64,000 bases of DNA from UBA6168 sp039819485 (GCA_039819485.1 JBCBRY010000038.1:1-64000); one strand, 5' to 3'. Positions 19,122 to 28,689 are shown, counted from the first letter of the stretch. The notes: a model not told the origin generated them from the sequence alone. A program made the numbers and translations.

Positions 19122-19296
19122 AGAGGGCGGCACTGGCCAGCTTAAAATAAAACTAAACCAAATAGTACCGATTCGCTGCATTTCTAAAATTTAAGGCACT
19201 TATTGGCGGATTTTAAATAGAAGAAATTTTATGGCTTTGATACCGCCTGACTTTGGAAATGCTGTGTTTAATTTCAATTAATCACCACAAACTAAA

Positions 19297-20937
19297 ATGA
19301 AAATATTCAACCTTATCCTCGTCATCGTTTTAAGTTTTTTCCTGGGCGCTTTTACCTTTTATTTCTCCGAAGGACTGACCCGGAACGAGGCACATACGGC
19401 TGCTAAAACAATGGGCTTGCAATTCACGGATGCAGAGATCGATTCACTGTTGCCCGATATTGAAGAATATCAGGAAGCATATCAGAAAAACAGGGAAGCA
19501 GCTATACCCAATGGCCTCTCCCCTGCGATCATTTTCAACCCTGTTCCACCCGGTTTTAAAATACCGACCGAACAACAGCCCATTCGCTGGGCCAAGCCAA
19601 GGATGGTAAAAATGCCTGCCATGAAAGAAGACCTTGCTTTTTACTCCATAGCCGACCTGGGATATTTACTGCGCACCAAACAGACAACATCGGTGGAACT
19701 GACCCGGTTCTTTCTTGACCGGTTGAAAAAATACAATAATCAGTTACATTTTGCCATCACCATCACAGAAGAACTGGCCATCAAACAAGCCAAGAAGGCA
19801 GATGAACTGATGGCAGCAGGCACAATTTTGGGCCCTTTGCACGGCATTCCTTATGGGGCCAAAGACCTGTTGGCCGTCAAGGGTTACAAAACGACTTGGG
19901 GCGCCATGCCTTACAAAGATCAAATGATCGATATGGACGCAACCGTCATTCAAAAACTGGAGGCGGCCGGTGCAGTTCTTTGTGCCAAAACCACCTTGGG
20001 CGCACTCGCCTGGGGCGACGTTTGGTATGATGAAACTACCCGCAACCCATGGAATCCGGAGACCGGTTCGAGCGGTTCCTCGGCCGGTTCGGCGTCGACC
20101 GTCGCGGCGGGGTGCCTGCCATTTGCCATCGGTACGGAAACGTTGGGCTCCATCGTCTCGCCTTCCACGGTTTGTGGTACCACCGGCCTGCGCCCAACCT
20201 TCGGGCAGGTGAGCCGCCACGGTGCCATGGCCCTTAGTTGGACAATGGATAAAATCGGCCCGATCTGCCGTACGGTGGAAGACTGCGCCATGGTCTACGA
20301 AGCCATCCGAGGGATAGATGGCCAGGACAACTCCCTCATACCTTCCGCTTTCAATTATGATACGGACCAGGATATCAATACCTTGAAAATCGGATATGTC
20401 AAAGCTGATTTTGAAAAGGATTACGGGTTTAAGGAAAACGACAGCCTTGCCTTAAATACCTTGCGGGAATTGGGCATCGAACTGATTCCGATCGAGTTGC
20501 CTCCACTTCCCGACATCCGTTTTATTTTGACGGCCGAGGCCGCAGCGGCTTTTGATGAACTGACCCGGTCTGGCAAGGACGACCTGCTGGTCAGGCAAAT
20601 TAAGAATGCGTGGCCGAACACCTTTCGGGCTGCCCGTTTCATTCCGGCAGTCGAGTACATCCAGGCCAACCGCCTTCGTTCCCAACTCATCAAAGACATG
20701 GCCAGTGTTTTTGAAAAAGTAGATGTTTTCGTGGCGCCCTCCTGGGCCTCCCGAAGCCTGACGATTACTAATTTGACCGGACACCCGGCAGTGGTCGTAC
20801 CCAATGGTTTTCGGGATGGCATGCCCACCAGCATTACGTTCACCGGACAATTATTTGGAGATGCAGCTACCTGCACCGTAGCAAAGGCATTTCAGGATGC
20901 GACTGATTTTCATAAAAAACACCCGGTGCTGGACTGA
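19297..20937 (+). CDS. Amidase signature family enzyme
   Basis: This 546-residue enzyme has the Ser-cisSer-Lys triad of the amidase signature family. Lys189 lies in GIPYGAKDLLAV, the cis-serine in GSSGSSAG (residues 257-264) and nucleophile Ser285 in TETLGSIVSPS. The usual GGS before the nucleophile is LGS here, seen in some secreted amidases. A hydrophobic N-terminal segment (about residues 5-25, LILVIVLSFFLGAFTFYF) makes it an exported or membrane-anchored enzyme rather than the GatA tRNA amidotransferase; a roughly 110-residue extension precedes the catalytic domain, and no gatB/gatC is nearby. It hydrolyses an amide bond; the substrate cannot be told from sequence. Confidence 0.87.
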   Translation: MKIFNLILVIVLSFFLGAFTFYFSEGLTRNEAHTAAKTMGLQFTDAEIDSLLPDIEEYQEAYQKNREAAIPNGLSPAIIFNPVPPGFKIPTEQQPIRWAKPRMVKMPAMKEDLAFYSIADLGYLLRTKQTTSVELTRFFLDRLKKYNNQLHFAITITEELAIKQAKKADELMAAGTILGPLHGIPYGAKDLLAVKGYKTTWGAMPYKDQMIDMDATVIQKLEAAGAVLCAKTTLGALAWGDVWYDETTRNPWNPETGSSGSSAGSASTVAAGCLPFAIGTETLGSIVSPSTVCGTTGLRPTFGQVSRHGAMALSWTMDKIGPICRTVEDCAMVYEAIRGIDGQDNSLIPSAFNYDTDQDINTLKIGYVKADFEKDYGFKENDSLALNTLRELGIELIPIELPPLPDIRFILTAEAAAAFDELTRSGKDDLLVRQIKNAWPNTFRAARFIPAVEYIQANRLRSQLIKDMASVFEKVDVFVAPSWASRSLTITNLTGHPAVVVPNGFRDGMPTSITFTGQLFGDAATCTVAKAFQDATDFHKKHPVLD

Positions 20938-21164
20938 TCTACGGAAATGTCTTTGCGGTTCGTTGAAACCTCTTGCATTCATCTATTTGTCAACCTTCTA
21001 TCAACGAATTCCCTGTTGAGGGGCCCGCTCCATTTCTCCTTCGTCACCCATAATTTGGGATTCTCCACCTTTGTTTGTGGTATTATTCCAACACTTTATT
21101 TTCTTTGCGAACCAAGAAAAACAAATTTTCATCTGTTCGGACAAATGGACAACCCAAATCAATC

Positions 21165-22061
21165 ATGATAGAACTTTCCAAAAAGATAGCTCAGGCCGAT
21201 TGGTTCAATACAACCGTTTTAATAGCCATTATCGCGGCAGGGATTGTAGTCGGTATTGAAACCAACGCCGATAAGATCCCAGGCTGGATGCCTTTGCTCC
21301 ATGGCCTTGACTGGATCATCCTGTGGATTTTCACCCTGGAAGCAGTTGTTAAGATATTGGCCGAATGGCCAAAGCCCATCCGTTATTTCCTGGACCCCTG
21401 GAACATTTTCGATTTTCTGATTGTGGTGGTATGCTGGTTGGCGGTCTTTTTACCCAATATGGAAGCTGGTTTTGTAGCGGCATTTCGTTTGGCCCGTATC
21501 CTAAGGGTGCTGCGGCTGGTACATGCACTGCCACAGCTGAAATTGCTGGTGGATGCCATGCTGAAAAGCATCCCCTCCATGGGCTATGTAGGCATACTGT
21601 TATTATTGTTGTTCTACATATACGGGGTAATGGGATTTTTTCTTTTTGGAAAAAATGACCCTGTTCATTTTGGTGACCTAAGTACCTCCATTATTACCTT
21701 GTTTCAGATAACCACCCTGGAAGGCTGGTCCGATATCATGTTCTTGAACGTACATGGGTGCAACGATTCTTTTTACGGGTTAGAGGACGGCTGTCCCGAA
21801 CCAAAAGCGTTCGGGATTTGGGCACTGCTCTATTTTATATCGTTTGTTTTGATCGGCACTATGATCATTCTAAATCTTTTTATCGGTGTCATCATGAACA
21901 GCATGGACGAAGTACGGAATGAACAGATATTGGAAGAAAAGCTCAAGCAGTCACAAGGTGATCCGCCCAACGTGGAAGTGGAAATAGAGAACCTCCAAAA
22001 GCAAATGGATGCGATCAAGGATCAGTTGGAGTTTATTGCATTTCGACTGAAAGACAAATAG
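21165..22061 (+). CDS. Voltage-gated cation channel, NaChBac type
   Basis: A 298-residue single-repeat six-helix channel that forms tetramers in the inner membrane. The voltage sensor S4 has Arg at every third position (FRLARILRVLRLV). The pore filter is TLEGWSD (Thr184-Asp190) in place of the TLESWxx of NaChBac/NavAb; Gly at position 4 and Asp at position 7 are features associated with calcium-preferring prokaryotic channels and engineered CavAb. After the filter comes a loop with two cysteines (GCNDSFYGLEDGC), then S6 and a C-terminal coiled coil (VEVEIENLQKQMDAIKDQLE). The start at 21165 is preferred because the channel homology begins there, although the frame is open upstream. It ends 38 bp before the propeller kinase, suggesting one transcript. 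Confidence 0.88.
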   Translation: MIELSKKIAQADWFNTTVLIAIIAAGIVVGIETNADKIPGWMPLLHGLDWIILWIFTLEAVVKILAEWPKPIRYFLDPWNIFDFLIVVVCWLAVFLPNMEAGFVAAFRLARILRVLRLVHALPQLKLLVDAMLKSIPSMGYVGILLLLLFYIYGVMGFFLFGKNDPVHFGDLSTSIITLFQITTLEGWSDIMFLNVHGCNDSFYGLEDGCPEPKAFGIWALLYFISFVLIGTMIILNLFIGVIMNSMDEVRNEQILEEKLKQSQGDPPNVEVEIENLQKQMDAIKDQLEFIAFRLKDK

Positions 22062-22099
22062 GCAAGTTCATTTTTTTGCCCGTGCCTTTACAATTCAAT

Positions 22100-25000
22100 A
22101 TGTCCTCTAAATATCTCTATTCCATGCTTGTTTGCCAGTGCCTGGCAATGATTGTTTTGGCGCAGCCACAGCTTGAGTCGGTGCAAAAGTTTTCTTTTAA
22201 CGAGGGGTTGTCTGACCGGGCTGTACGCCATGTAACCAGAGATTCGAGAGGCTTTGTCTGGATTGCCACCGACAACGGACTGAACCGGTACACCGGTCAT
22301 GCATTCGAGATCTACAACAGCAGCTCTGAGCCTCCTTTTTTTATCCAGGAAAATCAAATCGAAAGGATTGAAGAGATAGCCGGCCAACAACTGGTCCTGC
22401 TCAATAAGCGAGAACGTCCATTCATTGAAATTTTTGATCTGGAATACTGCAAAAGCCATGTGGTCGAATTGGATTCAACATCGGGTATACTGCATAAGGT
22501 CAAGGCTGTTTACCCTGTTAAAAATGGTTCGGTGTATGTGCTGACCGAAACAGCTTCCGGCTATCTGTTGTACAAAATGGATGATTCATTCCAATTCGAG
22601 ATTTTTGGGAAAATTGACTTCCCGGACAAATCCGTGGTCGGAAATGTGCGAATGATCAAGAGTAAACAAGGCCATTTTTGGATCATGGACGATCAGAACG
22701 GATTGGTCAAATATTTTCCTTCAACAAAAAAAAATGAGCGCTTCACCGTTTCAGAACTGCACGAGCTGACCCTTCCTTCCAGCACCTCTTATGTGACCTC
22801 TATCTTGCACGAAGATGCTGGCGGGCGGCTTTGGTTGGCGCTACCATTTAGAAATGGGCTGTTGAATGTCAACTCTGACAGCGGCCAGTTAACCAAGGCA
22901 GCCGGTTTTTCGGAAAGGGAACTCTACTCTCAACTCTGGGAAGACCTAACCGGGAAGTTGATTGTCGGCACTTTTGTTTCCTTTGGAAAACTTGACCATT
23001 TATACCTGGTCGAAAAAGACGGATCAATTAAAGACGCACAATGGATCCTGGACATAGACGACAAGGTCAACCATCTGGCCGGCCGTGATTTTTCTTACAT
23101 CATTGTACTCAGCACGATCACCGGCACTTATAGAATTACGCTGCACAACTCTCCGGTGGACTGGATCCTGGCTGACCGACAGTTGGAAGATGGCGATTGG
23201 GACAACGGCATTAGCATCAGGAGCATAACTGGTGACGGAACAGACAACCTGTATATCGCAAGAGAGCTGAATTATTGGTACAAGTACAGCATTTCCAAAA
23301 AGAAATTGGAACAGATTGATGTCCGGGACGGCAATGGAAAACCAATAAGCCTTTGGTGCAATTCCAACCTGGTGTACGACCCCGCCGGTTATCTCTGGGG
23401 AGGTAGCTGCGCAGACGACAGGGGAGGTTTGCTGCACCGATTGGATATCAAAACGGAAATTGCCAAGACCTTTCCCATTCCCAACAAAGTAATTCAGCAC
23501 ATTGTAAGAACCGCTTCGGGCGAACTGCTCCTCGCCTCCGGAGCGATGGACGCTGACGGCCTTCTCTTGTTTTTTGATCCCGCATCAGAAAAACTGACCG
23601 AATACTTCGATGCCGATGGCACAAACCCCCTTACGGGAAAAAAACCTCAGTTTGTCGCTTTGGGTAATGATGGATTGATCTGGATAGGCACGGATGAAGG
23701 GCTGGTAAGTATTGACCGGAACAATCGCCAATCCAACCTGTACAATGTCGCCAACAGCCAAATCTCAAACGACAACATACTTGTGATTCATGTCGATGAA
23801 CAGGGCAAGCTGCTGCTTGGCACCAGGGGAGGCCTTTCCATTTTCGACGTCCGAAACAACACGGTCAGAAAATTTGACACCAACAGCGGGCTTTGTAACA
23901 ATACCGTTTGCGGAATCTTACCGGACGGGCAAGGCAATTATTTTATCAGTACTTTCTACGGGCTGTCTTTTTATGACACCAAGCAGCACTTGTTCAGTAA
24001 TTTTTATAAGGACAAAGGACTTTCCTTCAATGAATTCAACCGGCTTTCTTTTTATCAAGACGTAAATGAAAATTATTATTTCGGGACTTTAAACGGCATA
24101 AACGTCTTTAAAAAAGAGGATTTAATGAATTTGCCGGGTCATCGTTTTTCCCTGCAATGGACCCACATCGGCAAGGTTGACGATGACGGGCAAAGCCAAG
24201 AATGGAAAAGTAATTTTTCTGCATTCGACAGAATTTCCATGAACCATAACGATGATTATTACTGGCTGGAATTCACATTGCCCCATTACCACAAATCAGA
24301 AGAGAATAAATACGCCGTAAAATTAGAAGGCAGGGACACCGCCTGGCAGCTTCTCGACAACAACCCGGTCTATGTTTTAAATCGGCCGCCACCGGGAGAT
24401 TACAAACTGCGTATAAAAGCTTCGCCCGCCACGGGAACCTGGCAGGAAAACGAATTGACCCTCGAAGTGGAAGTCAAAGAGGCATTTTATCAAAAAGCAT
24501 GGTTTCAGATCATGATGCCCGTGAGTGTGATTTTCCTGAGCTATGCCATTTCGATGTGGTTTATCGGAAGGATCAGGAAAAGGGAAGAAGCCCAGACCCA
24601 GATCAATAAAAGATTTGCAGAACTGGAACTCCAGGCACTCCAGTCCCAAATGAACCCGCATTTTGTCTTTAACGCTTTGGGGGCAATTCAATATTTCATT
24701 CAAAAAAACAATGCAAATGCAGCTGATAGCTACCTGGCAAAATTTGCCAAATTGATGCGGCTTTTTCTTGAATCCTCAAAAAACAAGTACATATCATTGG
24801 CAGAGGAAATAAAATTACTTTCTTTGTATGTAGAGCTGGAAAAGATGAGGTTCGAGGAAAAATTTGATTACAACATTATTCTCGACGAAGAGCTTGACAT
24901 TCATTCCCGGGAACTTCCATCGATCCTTATTCAGCCTTTCGTGGAAAATGCCATCAACCATGGCCTCTTTCATAAAAAAGAGAATGGAATATTGAATATC

Positions 25001-25255
25001 AAATTTCAGCGGACAGCGGACAACGGTTTGCGGTGCATCATTGAAGACAATGGAGTCGGCCGCCGCAAGGCCGGTGAAATGAAAGAAAAGTCTAAACCAA
25101 CCCACAAATCAAGGGGGATGCAACTGGTCAACGAGCGGCTGGAGGTTTTACAGCAGGTAGATGAGATCAATATCAATATAAAAATTGAAGACCTTTACCC
25201 GGCACAAGAAGAGACGGGCACCGCTGTATGCATTGAATTACCAGAATTGGACTAA
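22100..25255 (+). CDS. Propeller-sensor LytS-type histidine kinase
   Basis: This 1051-residue membrane sensor has a signal peptide (MSSKYLYSMLVCQCLAMIVL). A large periplasmic region of two-component-regulator propeller blades covers about 25-680, for example RAVRHVTRDSRGFVWIATDN and GLIWIGTDEGLVSID. A Y_Y_Y domain (about 685-785) and one membrane helix (about 800-820) follow. The His_kinase domain (PF06580) has MNPHFVFNALG with phosphoacceptor His854, and the HATPase part has PSILIQPFVENAINHG and DNGVGRRK. The start at 22100 places the signal peptide at the N-terminus. The frame also allows 22076. The LytTR regulator downstream is the expected partner. It follows the ion channel by 38 bp. Confidence 0.9.
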   Translation: MSSKYLYSMLVCQCLAMIVLAQPQLESVQKFSFNEGLSDRAVRHVTRDSRGFVWIATDNGLNRYTGHAFEIYNSSSEPPFFIQENQIERIEEIAGQQLVLLNKRERPFIEIFDLEYCKSHVVELDSTSGILHKVKAVYPVKNGSVYVLTETASGYLLYKMDDSFQFEIFGKIDFPDKSVVGNVRMIKSKQGHFWIMDDQNGLVKYFPSTKKNERFTVSELHELTLPSSTSYVTSILHEDAGGRLWLALPFRNGLLNVNSDSGQLTKAAGFSERELYSQLWEDLTGKLIVGTFVSFGKLDHLYLVEKDGSIKDAQWILDIDDKVNHLAGRDFSYIIVLSTITGTYRITLHNSPVDWILADRQLEDGDWDNGISIRSITGDGTDNLYIARELNYWYKYSISKKKLEQIDVRDGNGKPISLWCNSNLVYDPAGYLWGGSCADDRGGLLHRLDIKTEIAKTFPIPNKVIQHIVRTASGELLLASGAMDADGLLLFFDPASEKLTEYFDADGTNPLTGKKPQFVALGNDGLIWIGTDEGLVSIDRNNRQSNLYNVANSQISNDNILVIHVDEQGKLLLGTRGGLSIFDVRNNTVRKFDTNSGLCNNTVCGILPDGQGNYFISTFYGLSFYDTKQHLFSNFYKDKGLSFNEFNRLSFYQDVNENYYFGTLNGINVFKKEDLMNLPGHRFSLQWTHIGKVDDDGQSQEWKSNFSAFDRISMNHNDDYYWLEFTLPHYHKSEENKYAVKLEGRDTAWQLLDNNPVYVLNRPPPGDYKLRIKASPATGTWQENELTLEVEVKEAFYQKAWFQIMMPVSVIFLSYAISMWFIGRIRKREEAQTQINKRFAELELQALQSQMNPHFVFNALGAIQYFIQKNNANAADSYLAKFAKLMRLFLESSKNKYISLAEEIKLLSLYVELEKMRFEEKFDYNIILDEELDIHSRELPSILIQPFVENAINHGLFHKKENGILNIKFQRTADNGLRCIIEDNGVGRRKAGEMKEKSKPTHKSRGMQLVNERLEVLQQVDEININIKIEDLYPAQEETGTAVCIELPELD

Positions 25256-25549
25256 TGGATAAATTATTCAATCGAAGCTGTTTGAACAAGGATCAAAGAA
25301 ATTGAAAGGGTTTGTATTTTAAAAAAAAACAATTGGCTGGCAATTTTCATTTACTGAATATCGAACAAAGACTTTTTCTTTTTTCTATACCAAACATGTG
25401 AGTGGTTACCACAGTGACCAATTCGGAGAGGGTCTATAAATAAAAAACACATTATTTCAAGTTGTTCTGCTAAATTGAAGCATGGGCAGAACTCTCCCCA
25501 AATCAAAGCAGCGACAACTTGGTACATTTGTGATTAAAAACAGGAAGAC

Positions 25550-26293
25550 ATGATTCGAGCCGTGCTGATCGATGATGAATCGAAAGCTGTAGAAGTACTG
25601 AAGAATAAACTGCACACTTACTGCCCTGAAATAGAAGTCATTGGTACCGCCAGTACCACTGAAATGGCTTACGACCTGATTACTGCCAATCACCCTCAGT
25701 TGGTCTTTATGGACATCGCCATGCCAAAAGAAAGTGGATTCGACCTGTTGCGCCGCCTTCCCAGTTTGAATTTCGAGATAATATTTGTTACCGGTTTTGA
25801 CAGTTTTGCGTTGGATGCCATAAAATTTTGCGCGATCGGCTATGTGCTGAAACCGATAGAAAATGAAGAACTGATTGACGCAGTCGGCAAAGCGCAAAGA
25901 AGGATCGTTGAAAAAATGAACAATGAGCGAAACCAGCAATTGCTGGAAAACATGTTGAACCCCGGTAATTCCAGGAACCGGATTGGAATCCCCACCGAAA
26001 CCGGCCTTGAGTTTATTCCCACCGAAGACATAGTCCGCTGCGAAGGATTTCAAAAATACACCAAAGTCATTGCCATTGGACGAAAAATCCTCCTGAGCTC
26101 CTACAATATCGGAGAATTCAGGAAGCTCCTGGAAAAATATGGGTTCTATGCACCGCACAAATCACATCTGATCAACCTTCGCCACATCAGCAGGTATGAT
26201 AAAGAAGGAACGGTTACGATGAGCGACAATTCCCATGTGCCTGTGTCGCGCAGAAAAAAACAAGAGTTCATGGACAAGTTGACCCGGGTCTGA
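25550..26293 (+). CDS. LytTR family response regulator
   Basis: This 247-residue protein has a receiver domain (about 1-120) with the acidic pair at IDDE, phosphoacceptor Asp55 in LVFMDIAMP and the switch Lys in YVLKPIE. The LytTR DNA-binding domain (about 140-245) has IVRCEGFQKYTKVI, FYAPHKSHLINLRHI and DNSHVPVSRRKK. It follows the LytS-type kinase by 294 bp on the same strand and is its probable partner. The gap suggests a separate promoter. The targets are unknown; nearby candidates are the channel-kinase operon itself or nqr. Confidence 0.92.
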   Translation: MIRAVLIDDESKAVEVLKNKLHTYCPEIEVIGTASTTEMAYDLITANHPQLVFMDIAMPKESGFDLLRRLPSLNFEIIFVTGFDSFALDAIKFCAIGYVLKPIENEELIDAVGKAQRRIVEKMNNERNQQLLENMLNPGNSRNRIGIPTETGLEFIPTEDIVRCEGFQKYTKVIAIGRKILLSSYNIGEFRKLLEKYGFYAPHKSHLINLRHISRYDKEGTVTMSDNSHVPVSRRKKQEFMDKLTRV

Positions 26294-26435
26294 CCCCTCA
26301 TCAAATGGCAGGTCCTATCATCCAACCAATAACATTTTTCCTTTCATCCGGCTTCGCTACCGTTACTCCTACCAAAACTCCCGTTGCTCCGATTAAACTT
26401 TAGTTCTTATCCACTCTCTCCTAAATTTGCCACAT

Positions 26436-26570
26436 ACTTCACGACAACAGAGCTAATTTGACCCCTTGAAGCCACCAAAAATTAGATCCCATAAAACTTA
26501 AAGACATATAAGACCAAATGGATACAGAGCCTATAGTGTGCTGGGGATTCGTTCCCGGCACTTTTTTTTT
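26436..26570 (+). ncRNA. Candidate small RNA, about 135 nt
   Basis: A -7-like TAAATTTG (26422-26429) with TTTA at 26399-26402, 19 nt upstream, would start transcription near 26436. An early stem CTAATTT/AAATTAG (26453-26459 with 26479-26485) and a UUCG-capped terminator at 26538-26570 follow. The alternative is a long 3' untranslated region of the LytTR gene. No known RNA family was recognised. Confidence 0.3.
26538..26570 (+). terminator. Intrinsic terminator with UUCG loop
   Basis: GTGCTGGGGA (26538-26547) pairs with TTCCCGGCAC (26552-26561) around a TTCG tetraloop, followed by nine T residues. It lies 245 bp past the LytTR stop and insulates nqr from it. Confidence 0.85.
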
Positions 26571-26983
26571 GCCCGATGTGAAGCTTTCTTTAAAAGTCAA
26601 CCTTTTCTTGCCTGCCGAAAAAGCACACCCGGACTATTTTGATTAAATCTAAATAAGTTTTTCCCGACAGTAAAAACCCTCCCTCATTCCCCTAAACGGA
26701 ACCTTTTTTTAAATTTGCGGCAATTTTGAAAAAAGCCGCGAAATGCACCTACCAAATAAATAGTTGCGCTTCGTTCACTTTTCTTCTAAACCATTGAATG
26801 TGAGGGATTTGGAAATAAGGAATTCGTAGTTTTTAAGATTGAAGACCTCTCCTCTACCAAGCTAATTAAAATTCAAAGCCTAGCACTAAAAACTTTTGAT
26901 CGGGAGTTCCGTTACGTCAACAATCAAAAAACAACGCCTTAAGACGAATTACCACATAAATTTCAACCAATCATCATTACAGA

Positions 26984-28624
26984 ATGAGAAAGGTTTCTAT
27001 CAAGTTTATCCTGCTTACTACTTTCCTTTTCTTATCTCAAACCACATTTGCACAGGCCAACGATGCTGGCAACAGCAACACCTTGATGATCGTGCTATTG
27101 GGTATTGTTACCCTGATTGCCTTTTCGGTCATTATGCAGGTAGCGGGCAACCTTCTTCGAATGGAAGCAAGCAAAGTTGGTGCGGATACGGAAAAGAGCA
27201 ATTTTTCCATGTTGCCGGGTTTGAAAGATATTTTAAGCACTTCTAACCCCCGCTATGTTGGCGATGCGCAAGTGACCAGACTCAAACAAGGTTTCAACAT
27301 CAACCTGGAAGGTGAGGCACTGTCCATTGTGAATAATGAGTATGCTTCCACCTTCGCCGTTCAGCCACCCAATTTTAGAGGCATAGCCCCTATCCCAAAG
27401 GTCACTGTTGAGATCGGCAGCACAGTCAAATCAGGCGATGTCATGTTTCACGACAAAAAAGTGCCTGACATCAAATATGTCGCACCTGTCAGTGGGGAAG
27501 TGATTGCCCTTAACCGGGGCGACCGGCGCGCCATTACTGAAATTGTCATCCTTGCCGATAAGGAACAGCAATACCGGGAGCTGCCTGAGTTTGATTTGGA
27601 AAACAGCAACCGAGAACAACTGGTCAGTTTTTTAATGGAAACCGGAGGCTGGACTTTGTTCCGTCACCGTCCGTTTGATACGATTCCAGACGTACACGAT
27701 GTACCAAGAGACATTTTCATCAGCACTTTCGACACGGCTCCGTTGGCACCAGACCTCAACCTCGTGGTGGAGGGCAACGGTGAGGCTTTCCAGAAAGGCC
27801 TGGATGTTTTGGGCCAGCTTACTTCAGGCAATGTACATCTCGGACTGAATGCTGGTGGTGAGAATGCACCTTCTTCCATTTTCACAGACGCAGAAGGAGT
27901 TGAAAAGCACTGGTTCAGTGGCCAGCACCCTACTGGCAATGTAGGCATTCAAATCCATCATATTGCACCAATCACGCCCAAATGCTCTGTATGGACATTG
28001 GGTGTTCAAGAAGTCATTACGCTCGGGCGCATTTTTACCGAAGGTCGTTGGAATACAGAACGCCTGGTTGCTTTAACAGGAGGCGAACTCACCAATCCTT
28101 CCTACGTCCGCACCTTCGCAGGTGCAAATATGGGTGACCTGGTAAAGAGTAACCTGAGCAACGAGCACTCTCGACTGATCTCCGGAGATGTACTGTCTGG
28201 CCAGAAAAAAGGCAAGGAGAATTTCCTCAATTTTTACGATGACCAAGTCACCGTAATCGAAGAAGGTGATTACTATGAAATGTTTGGGTGGCTACTGGCT
28301 GGCAAAGCGGTTCCTACTGCTTCAAATTCCATTCCCACTTCCGTTATTTTTTCAGACACCAAATACAAAGCAGATACCAATACCCACGGTGAAAAAAGAG
28401 CTTTTGTAGTGACTGGCCAATATGAAGCTGTGCTGCCTATGGACATTTATCCACAACACCTGATGAAGGCAGTATTGACCAATGATTATGAAAGAATGGA
28501 AGGACTTGGCATTCACGAACTGATCGAAGAGGACATAGCTCTTTGCGAATTTGTTTGTACTTCCAAACAGCCCCTGCAACAGATCCTGCGCACAGGACTG
28601 GACATGATGAATGAACAAGGATAA
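26984..28624 (+). CDS. nqrA: Na+-NQR subunit A with N-terminal membrane anchor
   Basis: NqrA is the large peripheral subunit of the six-subunit sodium-pumping NADH:quinone oxidoreductase. This protein has 546 residues against about 446 in Vibrio. Residues from about 96 (VTRLKQGFNINLEGEA) align with the usual NqrA N-terminus, and VKSGDVMFHDKKVPDIKY and APVSGEVIALNRGDRR are conserved. The extra 95 residues contain a signal peptide ending TTFAQA (about 1-24), then a membrane helix (about 32-54, TLMIVLLGIVTLIAFSVIMQ) and a linker. This would tether NqrA to the inner face of the membrane. No alternative methionine is placed to give a classical start. It is the first gene of nqrABCDEF. Confidence 0.93.
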   Translation: MRKVSIKFILLTTFLFLSQTTFAQANDAGNSNTLMIVLLGIVTLIAFSVIMQVAGNLLRMEASKVGADTEKSNFSMLPGLKDILSTSNPRYVGDAQVTRLKQGFNINLEGEALSIVNNEYASTFAVQPPNFRGIAPIPKVTVEIGSTVKSGDVMFHDKKVPDIKYVAPVSGEVIALNRGDRRAITEIVILADKEQQYRELPEFDLENSNREQLVSFLMETGGWTLFRHRPFDTIPDVHDVPRDIFISTFDTAPLAPDLNLVVEGNGEAFQKGLDVLGQLTSGNVHLGLNAGGENAPSSIFTDAEGVEKHWFSGQHPTGNVGIQIHHIAPITPKCSVWTLGVQEVITLGRIFTEGRWNTERLVALTGGELTNPSYVRTFAGANMGDLVKSNLSNEHSRLISGDVLSGQKKGKENFLNFYDDQVTVIEEGDYYEMFGWLLAGKAVPTASNSIPTSVIFSDTKYKADTNTHGEKRAFVVTGQYEAVLPMDIYPQHLMKAVLTNDYERMEGLGIHELIEEDIALCEFVCTSKQPLQQILRTGLDMMNEQG

Positions 28625-28689
28625 AATTCATGATTTAAGATAGATAACTACTGAACATCCATCGTAAATCATCAATCATAAATAGCTTA
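28625..28689. repeat. nqrA-nqrB spacer with inverted ATGATTTA words
   Basis: This 65-bp spacer carries ATGATTTAAGAT near its start and the inverted words TCGTAAATCATCAATCAT near its end. It forms an imperfect hairpin that leaves nqrB translation to a separate start. It is the least regular of the nqr spacers. Confidence 0.5.

Larger units (their letters stand above)
26294..26983. other. Long intergenic region before nqrA
   Basis: This is 690 bp without a credible gene. It holds a possible promoter TAAATTTG at 26422-26429, a strong terminator hairpin at 26538-26570 and another TAAATTTG at 26710-26717, which lacks a matching -33 TTTG. The last 400 bp are AT-rich and should contain the nqr promoter. 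The frame at 26896-27246 is only a shadow of the nqrA start. Confidence 0.5.

Noticed and set aside
19297..20937. GatA subunit of the tRNA amidotransferase
   Set aside because: The hydrophobic N-terminal segment, the extension and the lack of gatB/gatC favour an exported amidase.
20947..21168. A 73-residue plus-strand frame before the channel gene
   Set aside because: It overlaps the channel start region, has no family features and no visible initiation signal.
21165..22061. Potassium channel
   Set aside because: The filter is TLEGWSD rather than TVGYG, and the S4-S6 layout is that of NaChBac-type channels.
26531..26570. tRNA or tmRNA 3' end suggested by GGGGATTCGTTCCC
   Set aside because: The T-loop consensus TTCGAnTCC is not met, there is no acceptor stem partner or CCA, and the T-run marks a terminator.
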